Source of the DNA: Streptococcus pseudopneumoniae
Lineage (GTDB): Bacteria; Bacillota; Bacilli; Lactobacillales; Streptococcaceae
DNA: 36,202 nt
Reading direction: 5' to 3'
Assembly (NCBI RefSeq): GCF_001072375.1
Contig: NZ_JVKV01000026.1
Span: forward strand, 1-36,202
Shown here: one piece after another, positions 16,320 to 24,045 of the stretch
Layout of the letters: each line of letters opens with the position of its first letter
How positions within the stretch are numbered: the first letter of the stretch is position 1
Notes under the pieces: generated by a model
What the model was told of the DNA's origin: nothing
The model's database searches: none
What the model saw: the letters and a program-made list of their open reading frames with translations, nothing else
Translations under genes and position numbers: made by a program

Positions 16320-16515
16320 AAGACAAAGAGGATGTTTTCAACAATATAGGGGGTAAAGAATCAAAAAACATCCCAAAGTTGATCAATATTCTCATTCTAA
16401 AAACATTGATCGATTCTTTGAGATGTATATAAATACTATTTCATGAGAAAGCTAGGTAATGACTGAAATACTAGCACATAGGGAACTTTCTCAAAAACTT
16501 AGTATGAGGTAGAAA
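16320..16515. other. Non-coding spacer with nested inverted repeats
   Basis: This gap between prfB and the esterase gene has no credible gene. It holds two foldable blocks. In the first, AAAGAATC (16354-16361) pairs with GATTCTTT (16412-16419), enclosing GATCAAT (16381-16387) and ATTGATC (16406-16412). In the second, GAGAAAGCTAG (16445-16455) pairs with CTAGC and CTTTCTC (about 16471-16492), with an internal bulge. The second lies just downstream of the esterase stop and might end its transcript, but lacks a T-tract. A decayed mobile element or a small RNA are other possibilities. Confidence 0.35.
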
Positions 16516-16519
16516 GCAC

Positions 16520-19030
16520 TTATTCTTTATCTGCCTTCAAAGTCGAAGTTTCTTGGGCATCTGCTGATTTTTCTTCCTTATCTACCGGCTTATCAGAATC
16601 CTTCTTAGGATCTGCTTGATTTCCCTGAACTTCGTCCTCTTTTACAGGATTTAAGCTCCAAATACCATCTTGATTGACATTGTAGCCATCAGGTGTTGTT
16701 CCATTTCTTAGAAGTGAACCATCTGCTTGGAAATAGTACCAGTTGCCATTCAACTGTTTCCAACCAGTCTCCATTGCGCCGCTAGTATTGAGATAATAAC
16801 GAGAGCCATCAATCTCTTGAAGACCTGTTAGCATGATGCCTTCCTTGTCTAGATAGTACCATGTGTCCTTATCTTTGAACCAGCCAATCTTCATGGCCCC
16901 GCTGCTTGTAAAGTAGCTATAATGATTGTCCAGCCATTTCCAACCAGTTTGCATAGCTCCACTTGCATTTAGATAGTAGCGAGTACCTTCGATTTCTTGA
17001 AGGCCAGTTTGCATGATACCTTCTTTATCTAGATAATACCAAAGATCGTTTTCTTTGAGCCAGCCTGTCTTCATTGCTCCACTACTTGTGAAGTAACTAT
17101 AATGATTATCAAACCATTTCCAACCTGTTTGCATAGCCCCACTTGTATTAAGGTAATATCGGGTTCCATCAATCTCTTGAAGACCTGTTAACATGATGCC
17201 GTCTTTATCTAGATAGTACCAGAGTTCTTTATCTTTAAGCCAACCTGTCTTCATAGATCCACTAGTTGTGAAGTAGTAATAATGATTGTCTAACCATTTC
17301 CAACCGGTCTGCATAGCTCCACTTGCATTGAGGTAATAACGAGTGCCATCAATCTCTTGAAGACCCGTTAGCATGACACCGTCTTTATCCAGATAATACC
17401 ATGTACCCTTATCCTTAACCCAACCTGTTTTCATAGCTCCAGAACTTGCAAAATAGTTCCAATGACCTTCAGTAAAGATCCAACCGGTTTTCATCACCCC
17501 TTCTTGATTGAAATAATAGGTAGCTCCATTGATTTCTTTTTTTCCAACGATTCGAGTTCCCTCTTCATCAAAGTAGTACCAGTTTCCATCTATTTTTTGC
17601 CAACCAGATGCTGTTCCTTCTGTTTGAAGAGCACCACTACTTGCAAACAACAGCTTTTTACCATTGAAGACTTGTATGCCAGTTAGCATTTTACCATCCT
17701 TATCAAAGAGGTATTTTTGACCACCAATTTCAGCTAGTTCATTGTAACGTCTTGCACCGTTTGACTGGATATAGTACCAAGTATTATCATGATAGAACCA
17801 ACCACCCGTCTGCATTTTACCATCATTGTTTAGGTAGTAATCATTAAATTTTGGTTCTCCATTCCATTCGTCAGTGATACGGAGCCAACGACCACTCTGC
17901 ATTTGACCTTTTCCGTTAAAGAAATATGTAGCACCAGCAATATCATGCCAACCGATAGCCATCTGACCATCTTTTAAACGATACTTCCAGTAACCATCTT
18001 CTTTATACCATTTCTCTTCAACAGTAGGAATATTCGGAAAATCTCCTGAAACATTTGTAAAGCCTTTATCACTAATATCAAATACAGTTGCATCCTGAGT
18101 TTTACTTGATGCGTGAATCACTTGAATATTTTTATTTTTTAGATAGTCTCTCGTTGAAGCGAGGTTAATATCTCCTCCAGTTGTTTGGATAATCATACTA
18201 GGAGAAAGGTGATCAATGAAACCAATTGTATTAGAAATCTTGGCATCGTAATGGTGATTCCATTTCATCATATCCACTTTTCCAATAACAGGTCCTAATT
18301 TATCTTCAGCTCCCTCAGCATTATCCAAATCGCCACCAAGATAAATTCTTTTTCCTGCTACAGTCACTACTGCAACAATTGAATTGGAATTATCATCAAG
18401 AACTCTTTTTAGGTTTCCATCAGCATCATATTCATTTTTATAATTATAAAGTTGAATATCCATATCCCCAAATTTGAACTTGCTATCTTCATCCTTTATG
18501 TCTTGAATAAGTGTAACTCCCTTATTCTGTGCAGCACGAAGAGCATTATCATAATTGAAAAGGTTATCCCACAATCCCCAAGTGCTTGTAATTCGTTGAT
18601 CCGAATATTTTTTCAAATAGAATTTATCGACTTGATAGCGATTAAGAATTTCATCTGCTCCACCAATATGGTCGCTATGAACATGAGTTCCTAATATAAA
18701 ATCTAATTTCTTGACACCTAATTGATCAAGATGTCGAATCAACCGATCTTCCAAAACTTGATAATTATTAATAGAAATTCCCCATCGATTTGGATAACGT
18801 GTATCCGTTCCATCCGGAAAGTCATAATCCTCTCCCATATCAATCAAAGCATAGTGACCATTACTTTCTAGTAAAATAGCATCACTTCCAGAGTTAGCTT
18901 TTGTATTAATAAAGTGGATACGATTCCCTGAACCTGCTGAGATTGTATCTGCATTTACTGTTTGTGCTTGAATTATTGATGCCGATAAGATCAAGGCACT
19001 AAGTAATATTGATTTTTTAATAGTTTTCAT
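16520..19030 (-). CDS. pce: Pce/CbpE-like phosphorylcholine esterase with expanded choline-binding repeats
   Basis: The 836-residue secreted surface protein removes phosphocholine from teichoic acids (inferred from pneumococcal Pce/CbpE). A signal peptide covers residues 1-28 (hydrophobic core ILLSALILSASII). A metallo-beta-lactamase-fold domain follows (about 33-330): zinc motif HVHSDH at 116-121, GGDLD at 232-236 and WNHH at 257-260. From about 340 to 780 come roughly 20 choline-binding repeats of the GW..DGNWYYF..DG type, which dock the protein on phosphocholine. Residues 536-775 are four copies of a 60-residue three-repeat block. A Lys/Glu/Asp-rich tail (about 797-836) ends the protein. 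Pneumococcal Pce is about 627 residues, so this one is clearly longer. It is the last gene of the lic operon, 37 bases after a licD. The ribosome site is weak. Confidence 0.88.
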   Translation of the reverse strand: MKTIKKSILLSALILSASIIQAQTVNADTISAGSGNRIHFINTKANSGSDAILLESNGHYALIDMGEDYDFPDGTDTRYPNRWGISINNYQVLEDRLIRHLDQLGVKKLDFILGTHVHSDHIGGADEILNRYQVDKFYLKKYSDQRITSTWGLWDNLFNYDNALRAAQNKGVTLIQDIKDEDSKFKFGDMDIQLYNYKNEYDADGNLKRVLDDNSNSIVAVVTVAGKRIYLGGDLDNAEGAEDKLGPVIGKVDMMKWNHHYDAKISNTIGFIDHLSPSMIIQTTGGDINLASTRDYLKNKNIQVIHASSKTQDATVFDISDKGFTNVSGDFPNIPTVEEKWYKEDGYWKYRLKDGQMAIGWHDIAGATYFFNGKGQMQSGRWLRITDEWNGEPKFNDYYLNNDGKMQTGGWFYHDNTWYYIQSNGARRYNELAEIGGQKYLFDKDGKMLTGIQVFNGKKLLFASSGALQTEGTASGWQKIDGNWYYFDEEGTRIVGKKEINGATYYFNQEGVMKTGWIFTEGHWNYFASSGAMKTGWVKDKGTWYYLDKDGVMLTGLQEIDGTRYYLNASGAMQTGWKWLDNHYYYFTTSGSMKTGWLKDKELWYYLDKDGIMLTGLQEIDGTRYYLNTSGAMQTGWKWFDNHYSYFTSSGAMKTGWLKENDLWYYLDKEGIMQTGLQEIEGTRYYLNASGAMQTGWKWLDNHYSYFTSSGAMKIGWFKDKDTWYYLDKEGIMLTGLQEIDGSRYYLNTSGAMETGWKQLNGNWYYFQADGSLLRNGTTPDGYNVNQDGIWSLNPVKEDEVQGNQADPKKDSDKPVDKEEKSADAQETSTLKADKE
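16706..17425 (-). repeat. Tandem array of four 180-bp units in the esterase gene
   Basis: Residues 536-595, 596-655, 656-715 and 716-775 are near-identical blocks (GW.KDK..WYYLDK.G.M, TGLQEIDGTRYYLN.SGAM, QTGWKW.DNHY.YFT.SGAM). At DNA level this is a 180-bp direct tandem repeat, prone to copy-number change by recombination or slippage. The last copy is the most diverged. Confidence 0.9.
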
Positions 19031-19067
19031 AAGGCATTCAACTTTCTATTTTTTATATACTCTTTCG

Positions 19068-19880
19068 CTAATCAATCCAATAATTCTTCTCATTTCCTGG
19101 TATCTGTTTGTCAGCAGGAGGTGGAGTCATATAATCTTCCCCAAATTCATAGACAAGAATCTCATGATATCTTCTTGGTACTTTTAGGATTAGATTTTCA
19201 TAAGGCATATCAATTGTATCATACAGCCATTCTGTTTTAATACCAGCTGGATAGTAAGAGTCATAAGTTGAACAAACTAAGTCTGTAGAATTTTCAACAC
19301 TATATTTTAATGCAAGTTGTTCAAGTTTTTGATTCCACAATTGAGGAGAAGTAAATCTAAATATTGCTGATGCAATATAACGAGGAAGATTTTTAATTCC
19401 TCCATTTTCATATTTAATTCCCTTAAAGTTTAACGACGATAGACGAATTAATTGCTTATAGAGCTTCATTTTCTTACGATCTTGTTCATCTGTAACAAGA
19501 CCATCATACGGGAAGACATCTACACAAGTTCCAAGAACAACACTTGAATCTAAAAGATTCGAATCTCTCCGTGTTCGAATATCGTAAACTCGCATATAAC
19601 TATATGGATATCCCTTGGTTTCTCTAAAAGAAATCAGCTTATAGTATGGGTGGTTATCATTTTTTAGAACTGCATATAACTTTTCAAATTCATCTCTAGC
19701 TAAAGAAATGTCTGTATCATCATCCCAAGGAATAAAACCTTTATGACGAACTGCACCTAATAAAGTGCCAAAATCGATAAAATATTTGATATCATGTTTT
19801 TCACAAACTTGGTGTAAGTATTCTAGAATTCCAAGCTCAATTTGCTTGATTTCTTCAAGGCTTAAGATTTTTTCAGACAT
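19068..19880 (-). CDS. licD: LicD-family phosphocholine transferase
   Basis: The 270-residue cytoplasmic protein is a LicD/fukutin-type nucleotidyltransferase-fold enzyme. LicD proteins move phosphocholine from CDP-choline to a sugar of a teichoic-acid precursor. The diagnostic segment FGTLLGAVRHKGFIPWDDDT (about 38-57) contains the GS/GT motif and the metal-binding DDD triad; the C-terminal PRRYHEILVYEFGEDYMTPP is also typical. AGGAG lies nine bases before the ATG, and it starts 43 bases after the polymerase-LicD fusion, in the same operon. It is closely related to the LicD domain of that fusion, suggesting duplication. The sugar acceptor cannot be told from sequence. Confidence 0.88.
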   Translation of the reverse strand: MSEKILSLEEIKQIELGILEYLHQVCEKHDIKYFIDFGTLLGAVRHKGFIPWDDDTDISLARDEFEKLYAVLKNDNHPYYKLISFRETKGYPYSYMRVYDIRTRRDSNLLDSSVVLGTCVDVFPYDGLVTDEQDRKKMKLYKQLIRLSSLNFKGIKYENGGIKNLPRYIASAIFRFTSPQLWNQKLEQLALKYSVENSTDLVCSTYDSYYPAGIKTEWLYDTIDMPYENLILKVPRRYHEILVYEFGEDYMTPPPADKQIPGNEKNYWID

Positions 19881-19923
19881 TATTTATCGCTCCTAATCTC
19901 TACTTCTTTGTTTAAATAATAAT

Positions 19924-22080
19924 CTATTGGTTTTCAGTAATCTTCCACAATTTGAAGTCATGATGCGAAACTTGTTGCTCAACTGGTGGTAACTGCATAT
20001 AATTTCCATAATCTGAAGTTAAAACTTCATGATAATGTTTTGGAATCATAAATTTCTTACCTTCAAAGCTACCAGCTTCAACTTTTTCTAACCACTCACG
20101 TTTCCAAACGGGCTTATTCATATCTTTATAGACAACATAGTCCACCAATTCATAATCTTCTACTTTTCTAGATTTAGCCAATTCATCAATCTGGGAAACA
20201 TACTTATTTGTGTTAGTGAAATAAAAGATAATAACAGAAATATAGCGGATAATTGAATTTACTACACTTTTAGTATTGGTAATTCCTTTAAAAGTGTAAC
20301 AACTTAATTGACGCTTTTTAATAATCTTGGTCATCTTGTCCTTAAATGCCTGATCATCTTCATAACCATCTACGGGGAAAATATCAACATAAATCCCCAT
20401 ATCTGAATCAATTCGAACATCTTCTTCAACCAAATAGGTATGATTGTCTTGAACTTTCATAAATGGATAGACATAATTGACATTATTTTTATAAGACATT
20501 AATTCATAGCGCTCGTCTGGATGTGCAATCATATAATCTTGCAGCTTTTCATAATCATCACGAAGCATACAAATATCCATGTCATCGTCCCAAGGAATAA
20601 AGCCTTTATGACGAACTGCACCAATTAAACTACCATAGGACAAGAAGTATTTGACACCAATTTTATGACACACTTCATGGATATACTCCATGATTCCTAA
20701 CTCCATTTGTTGAATTTCAGAAATATCAGTTACTTCTTTGTAACGAATATTTTTTTCTTTTTCACAGATCATTAGACCATATCCCACAACTAACCAAAAA
20801 ATGATGTTGATGAAATTGGTTGAATACATAATTTGGCTCTCAAACAACTGACCAAATAAAATACCAAAAAATAGAATCATAATAAATTTTTCGCTATTCT
20901 TCTTAGACACAATTAAATAAGTAACAAATCTTCCAGCGATATAACTAATTAAAATGATGAAAGAAAGTAAACCTAATAATCCTGAACTTACAAAAATTGT
21001 TACAAATATATTGTGGAAGTTCCCACCAATCAGCGAATTCTGAATTTCAAATTTACTAAAGTACTCTGTATAGTAATCGGTAACATTTCGAACACCATAA
21101 CCAAATAGAGGTTTTGCACGTCCCATTTTGATTGCATTTTTCCAAATATATGTACGTCCACTTGGAGTTGTTTCAATCAAGTGAAGCTCCCCATTTTTCT
21201 TAGCAACATCCGAATCAGTTTCAGAATAAGATTCACCTTTATTTAAGTCAATTACAGTTGCCTTGGCCGCTGAAATATATACCGATGTTAAATAACTAAT
21301 ACCAATATTGCTACCTGTTAATAAGATACTAGCTACTAGAAAAGTTAGCCATTTTTTGGCAAATTTTCCCCTAGCGATAAAAACACAATAGAATACTAGC
21401 ATTAGAAGAACTGATAAAAGTGCGCCCCTACTCTGCATAGCTGCAAAATAAACTAACTGAATGATATTATTAATTTTAAGATAAACAGAGTATTTGCTTC
21501 CCTTATGTATTAAATACATAGCAAAAACTATACTAATGTATGAGAAAATCGCACTGGCGTTAGGGTTAACAAGTCCCCATAATCGGCCATTCATTACTCC
21601 GTAATAATAAGAGTTCTCTCCAATCTGAAATAGAATTAAAACTCTTGAAAGTAATAAAGCAAAAGCAAATATAGCCGAAGCAAATGAGACAATCTGTAAG
21701 GTTCCTGCAATCATACCTAACAACTTCCTTAGCTGATTAGGTTTTACCATGGTAAATAATAAAACATAAGCCAGCATAAAGAAAATTTCAACCATATTTC
21801 CAAGTAAGTGGCCTGAACGGTTAACAAGTGTTGCTACTAGATGACTCCCCGTCAAAAGCCCAAATAAACCTAGAAATTTCTTATCGATTTCTAATCGTTT
21901 CCAATTTAACAATAAGGTTAAACAAATACAAAGAACAACAACTGCTGATAATCCCTTGTAAACAGGATTTGTTACTTTATAAACTAAGGAACTCATGCTT
22001 AAAATTGATATAAAAACAAACAGATATAAAATCCAAAATTTTGATTTTTCAAAGCATTCATTCATTTTTGAAAAATTCAT
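19924..22080 (-). CDS. O-antigen ligase/polymerase-like membrane protein fused to a LicD domain
   Basis: A roughly 718-residue fusion. Counting from the upstream ATG at 22101, the first 455 residues form about 11 membrane helices with the Wzy/O-antigen-ligase signature: the extracellular loop segment GRTYIWKNAIKMGRAKPLFG (about 316-335) and NFHNIFVTIFVSSGLLGLLS (about 360-379). The remainder is a complete LicD domain, with SYGSLIGAVRHKGFIPWDDD and the LicD-type ending HYHEVLTSDYGNYMQLPP. The polymerase part probably links teichoic-acid repeats outside the membrane; the LicD part should lie in the cytosol. I chose ATG 22080 because AAAGGAG sits six bases before it; the ATG at 22101 overlaps the previous stop by one base. 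I recall that the corresponding pneumococcal lic3 region encodes the polymerase TarP and LicD3 as separate proteins. Confidence 0.85.
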   Translation of the reverse strand: MNFSKMNECFEKSKFWILYLFVFISILSMSSLVYKVTNPVYKGLSAVVVLCICLTLLLNWKRLEIDKKFLGLFGLLTGSHLVATLVNRSGHLLGNMVEIFFMLAYVLLFTMVKPNQLRKLLGMIAGTLQIVSFASAIFAFALLLSRVLILFQIGENSYYYGVMNGRLWGLVNPNASAIFSYISIVFAMYLIHKGSKYSVYLKINNIIQLVYFAAMQSRGALLSVLLMLVFYCVFIARGKFAKKWLTFLVASILLTGSNIGISYLTSVYISAAKATVIDLNKGESYSETDSDVAKKNGELHLIETTPSGRTYIWKNAIKMGRAKPLFGYGVRNVTDYYTEYFSKFEIQNSLIGGNFHNIFVTIFVSSGLLGLLSFIILISYIAGRFVTYLIVSKKNSEKFIMILFFGILFGQLFESQIMYSTNFINIIFWLVVGYGLMICEKEKNIRYKEVTDISEIQQMELGIMEYIHEVCHKIGVKYFLSYGSLIGAVRHKGFIPWDDDMDICMLRDDYEKLQDYMIAHPDERYELMSYKNNVNYVYPFMKVQDNHTYLVEEDVRIDSDMGIYVDIFPVDGYEDDQAFKDKMTKIIKKRQLSCYTFKGITNTKSVVNSIIRYISVIIFYFTNTNKYVSQIDELAKSRKVEDYELVDYVVYKDMNKPVWKREWLEKVEAGSFEGKKFMIPKHYHEVLTSDYGNYMQLPPVEQQVSHHDFKLWKITENQ

Positions 22081-22100
22081 CTTCAACTCCTTTAATGACA

Positions 22101-23072
22101 TTATTTATTCAAGCCTACAATTTGTCTATAAATCCATGGAGAAATTCCCAGTGACAAAATGGCTATTTTCCGAAAACTAGTAAAATAAGGGTCTTTTAAT
22201 ATCTCAGATAAATGAGTAATAATCCACTTTCTCAACTTAACTTTTTCTGTTCGATATTGGCTTGAATCTGTAAAAATTATTTTATCATACACTGTGATAT
22301 AGGACCAACATTCTCTATTCACTAATTCAGGTCTGAGTTTTGGAAATATTTGAAAAACTTCAGAAATAATAATCTTATAGACCTCTATGGTATCAAATAC
22401 ATGATTGTTGATAGAAGTTGTCGCACTCCCCTGTCGATGATCATAATAGTAGATTGGTTTGTCAATAAATACGCTTGAACATTTGGTTTTTAGTAAGACT
22501 TCTGTTAAAAACAAAGCATCCTCTGCCAAATGATAGTCTGTATTGAATGTAAAATCTAAAATAATCTCTCTTTTAAATAATTTTGCAACAGGGAAAAAAG
22601 AAGTTTTACTTGTCGTCAATAATTCTCTCATTGTCTGCTCTGTCGACCACTTTTCTTCTTTTCCTGAAAAAACTGGTAGTTCTGTAATTTGACCATTTTT
22701 TATATGATGGAGGCGAGCTATACTAAATCCAATTGAATCATCACCATCAACTGCGCTTATTAAAGTTTCCAAATAATCATTGGTAATAAAATCATCGCTA
22801 TCAACAAAAGTTATCCATTCTCCTGTTGAGTTTTGAATACCTACATTTCTAGCATTTGAAACTCCTGCATTCTTAATATGAAAAACTTTGATATTTTCAT
22901 TTCTAGATGCCAACTGATCGCACAAGGCACCACTCTGATCAGTCGAACCATCATCAATAAGAAGCAATTCAAAATTGGTATAAGTCTGCTTTATGATTGA
23001 CTCAACACATCGTTCCAAATAAGCTTCTACATTATAAACTGGAACAATAACGCTAATTTTTTCTTTCATCAT
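22101..23072 (-). CDS. Family 2 glycosyltransferase
   Basis: The 323-residue protein starts with a GT-A fold of family 2: SVIVPVYNVEAYLERCVESI (about 7-26), LLIDDGSTDQSGALCDQ (about 36-52), NARNVGIQNSTGEWITFVDSDD (about 74-95) with the metal-binding DSD. It would transfer a sugar from a nucleotide donor to the lipid-linked teichoic-acid or polysaccharide precursor. The C-terminal third lacks obvious membrane helices and ends in a basic region. It overlaps the upstream licD by four bases (ATGA) and its stop overlaps the next upstream ATG by one base, so it is embedded in the operon. The specific sugar is not determinable. Confidence 0.88.
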   Translation of the reverse strand: MMKEKISVIVPVYNVEAYLERCVESIIKQTYTNFELLLIDDGSTDQSGALCDQLASRNENIKVFHIKNAGVSNARNVGIQNSTGEWITFVDSDDFITNDYLETLISAVDGDDSIGFSIARLHHIKNGQITELPVFSGKEEKWSTEQTMRELLTTSKTSFFPVAKLFKREIILDFTFNTDYHLAEDALFLTEVLLKTKCSSVFIDKPIYYYDHRQGSATTSINNHVFDTIEVYKIIISEVFQIFPKLRPELVNRECWSYITVYDKIIFTDSSQYRTEKVKLRKWIITHLSEILKDPYFTSFRKIAILSLGISPWIYRQIVGLNK

Positions 23073-23905
23073 GCCCCATATTCTCCCTTATATTCAGTGT
23101 AACTCTTATCCATATCTGCTATAAGGGCATCGTGGTGAGGCACTTGCTTGTCAGCTGGTGGTGGTGTCATATAGTCACCAAAAGCTGTACTGAGATAGGC
23201 ATCATAACCAACTGGAATAGGCATTTCTGTTCCTTCGAATGGCAGAAAAATGTTGTCTTCAAAGGCTTGAATTGGATATTTCTTCTTCATGTATCCTGGC
23301 CCTGAACATAACTCTGTGATGCCATCACTTTCAGCTGGTCCATATTTGGTCATTTCTTTCTCAGCCTTTTTCCAAATACGATAACGAAGGGCTTTAGGAG
23401 TTAATCCTAATAAAATCGTGCTTCCCCATTTCATGAGAGCTCCATGATTTTCTGGAATTGTTTGGGCACAAAAGAGAGAATAAATCAAAGCCCAACGTAC
23501 CTGTTTCTTACGTTCAGCTGGATTTTTAGGGTAGTAGTCCAAGGGAAGAACATCCAGAGCCAAGCCATGTGGGAGGTCCAAATCTTGTTGGTAAGGCTTT
23601 ATGCAAGTTGTTTCCTTGTCTCGAATAGTGATAAAGAGGTTGCGGTCAACAAAGTCTCTATCACTTTTTGATAAGAAGTAACGCTCATCCGCATAACGAG
23701 GCCATAACTCTGCTAATTTTTCATAATCCTTGCGGGGCATAAAGAAGTCTAAATCATCATCCCAAGGAATAAAACCTTTATTTCGTAGAGCTCCAATAGC
23801 TCCTCCACCACACAAATAACAGAGCAAATCGTGTTCTTTACAAAAGGCGACAAAATATTCAGCCATCTCTAGGCTACGAGCTTGAATTGCCTTTAAATCA
23901 CTCAT
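23069..23905 (-). CDS. licD: LicD-family phosphocholine transferase, first gene of the lic operon
   Basis: A LicD enzyme of about 278 residues. The core motif YLCGGGAIGALRNKGFIPWD, followed by DDLDFFMPR, lies at about 30-58; YPIQAFEDNIFLPFEGTEMP and SFGDY-like TAFGDYMTPPPADKQ near the end are typical. It differs more from the other two LicD copies than they do from each other, matching a separate acceptor. I chose ATG 23905 because the frame extending to 23992 passes through the promoter -10 at 23942-23947, so upstream ATGs would not be on the transcript, and a purine-rich GAGGAAGAG lies before it. In the pneumococcal map as I recall it, licD3 occupies the same place beside psr. Confidence 0.87.
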   Translation of the reverse strand: MSDLKAIQARSLEMAEYFVAFCKEHDLLCYLCGGGAIGALRNKGFIPWDDDLDFFMPRKDYEKLAELWPRYADERYFLSKSDRDFVDRNLFITIRDKETTCIKPYQQDLDLPHGLALDVLPLDYYPKNPAERKKQVRWALIYSLFCAQTIPENHGALMKWGSTILLGLTPKALRYRIWKKAEKEMTKYGPAESDGITELCSGPGYMKKKYPIQAFEDNIFLPFEGTEMPIPVGYDAYLSTAFGDYMTPPPADKQVPHHDALIADMDKSYTEYKGEYGA

Positions 23906-23941
23906 CTTATTCTCTTCCTCTTCTATAGAATACATCATTTT

Positions 23942-23950
23942 ATTATACCA
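23942..23950 (-). promoter_or_regulatory. Extended -10 promoter of the lic/pce operon
   Basis: Leftward TGG TATAAT, predicted start about 23935, roughly 30 bases before the licD ATG. It follows directly after the terminator of the aro-psr operon, so the lic operon is separately transcribed. No clear -35. Confidence 0.7.
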
Positions 23951-23983
23951 TAAAAATAGTTTATAAATCCATCTGACCATGTG

Positions 23984-24034
23984 AAAAATCAAAGCCCAAG
24001 ATACCTATTTTCATAGGTATCTTAAGCTCTGATT
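23984..24034 (-). terminator. Terminator of the aro-psr operon
   Basis: AAGATACCTAT and ATAGGTATCTT (23998-24023) form a perfect 11-bp stem with a four-base loop; AATCAAAGC and GCTCTGATT extend it outside with one mismatch. Leftward it ends in a T-run (GATTTTTC). It lies 12 bases after the psr stop. Confidence 0.88.
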
Positions 24035-24045
24035 CATTTTACATT

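Noticed and set aside
16320..16515. Reading this spacer as an ISL3-type transposase remnant.
   Set aside because: I translated it mentally on both strands and found no recognisable transposase segment; stops are frequent.
16706..17425. Regularly spaced repeats as a possible CRISPR array.
   Set aside because: The unit is 180 bp, wholly coding, and encodes choline-binding motifs. There are no unique spacers and no cas genes.
23906..23992. Longer licD form starting at 23992.
   Set aside because: That frame runs through the TGGTATAAT promoter at 23942-23950 and has no ribosome site; the ATG at 23905 is better placed.
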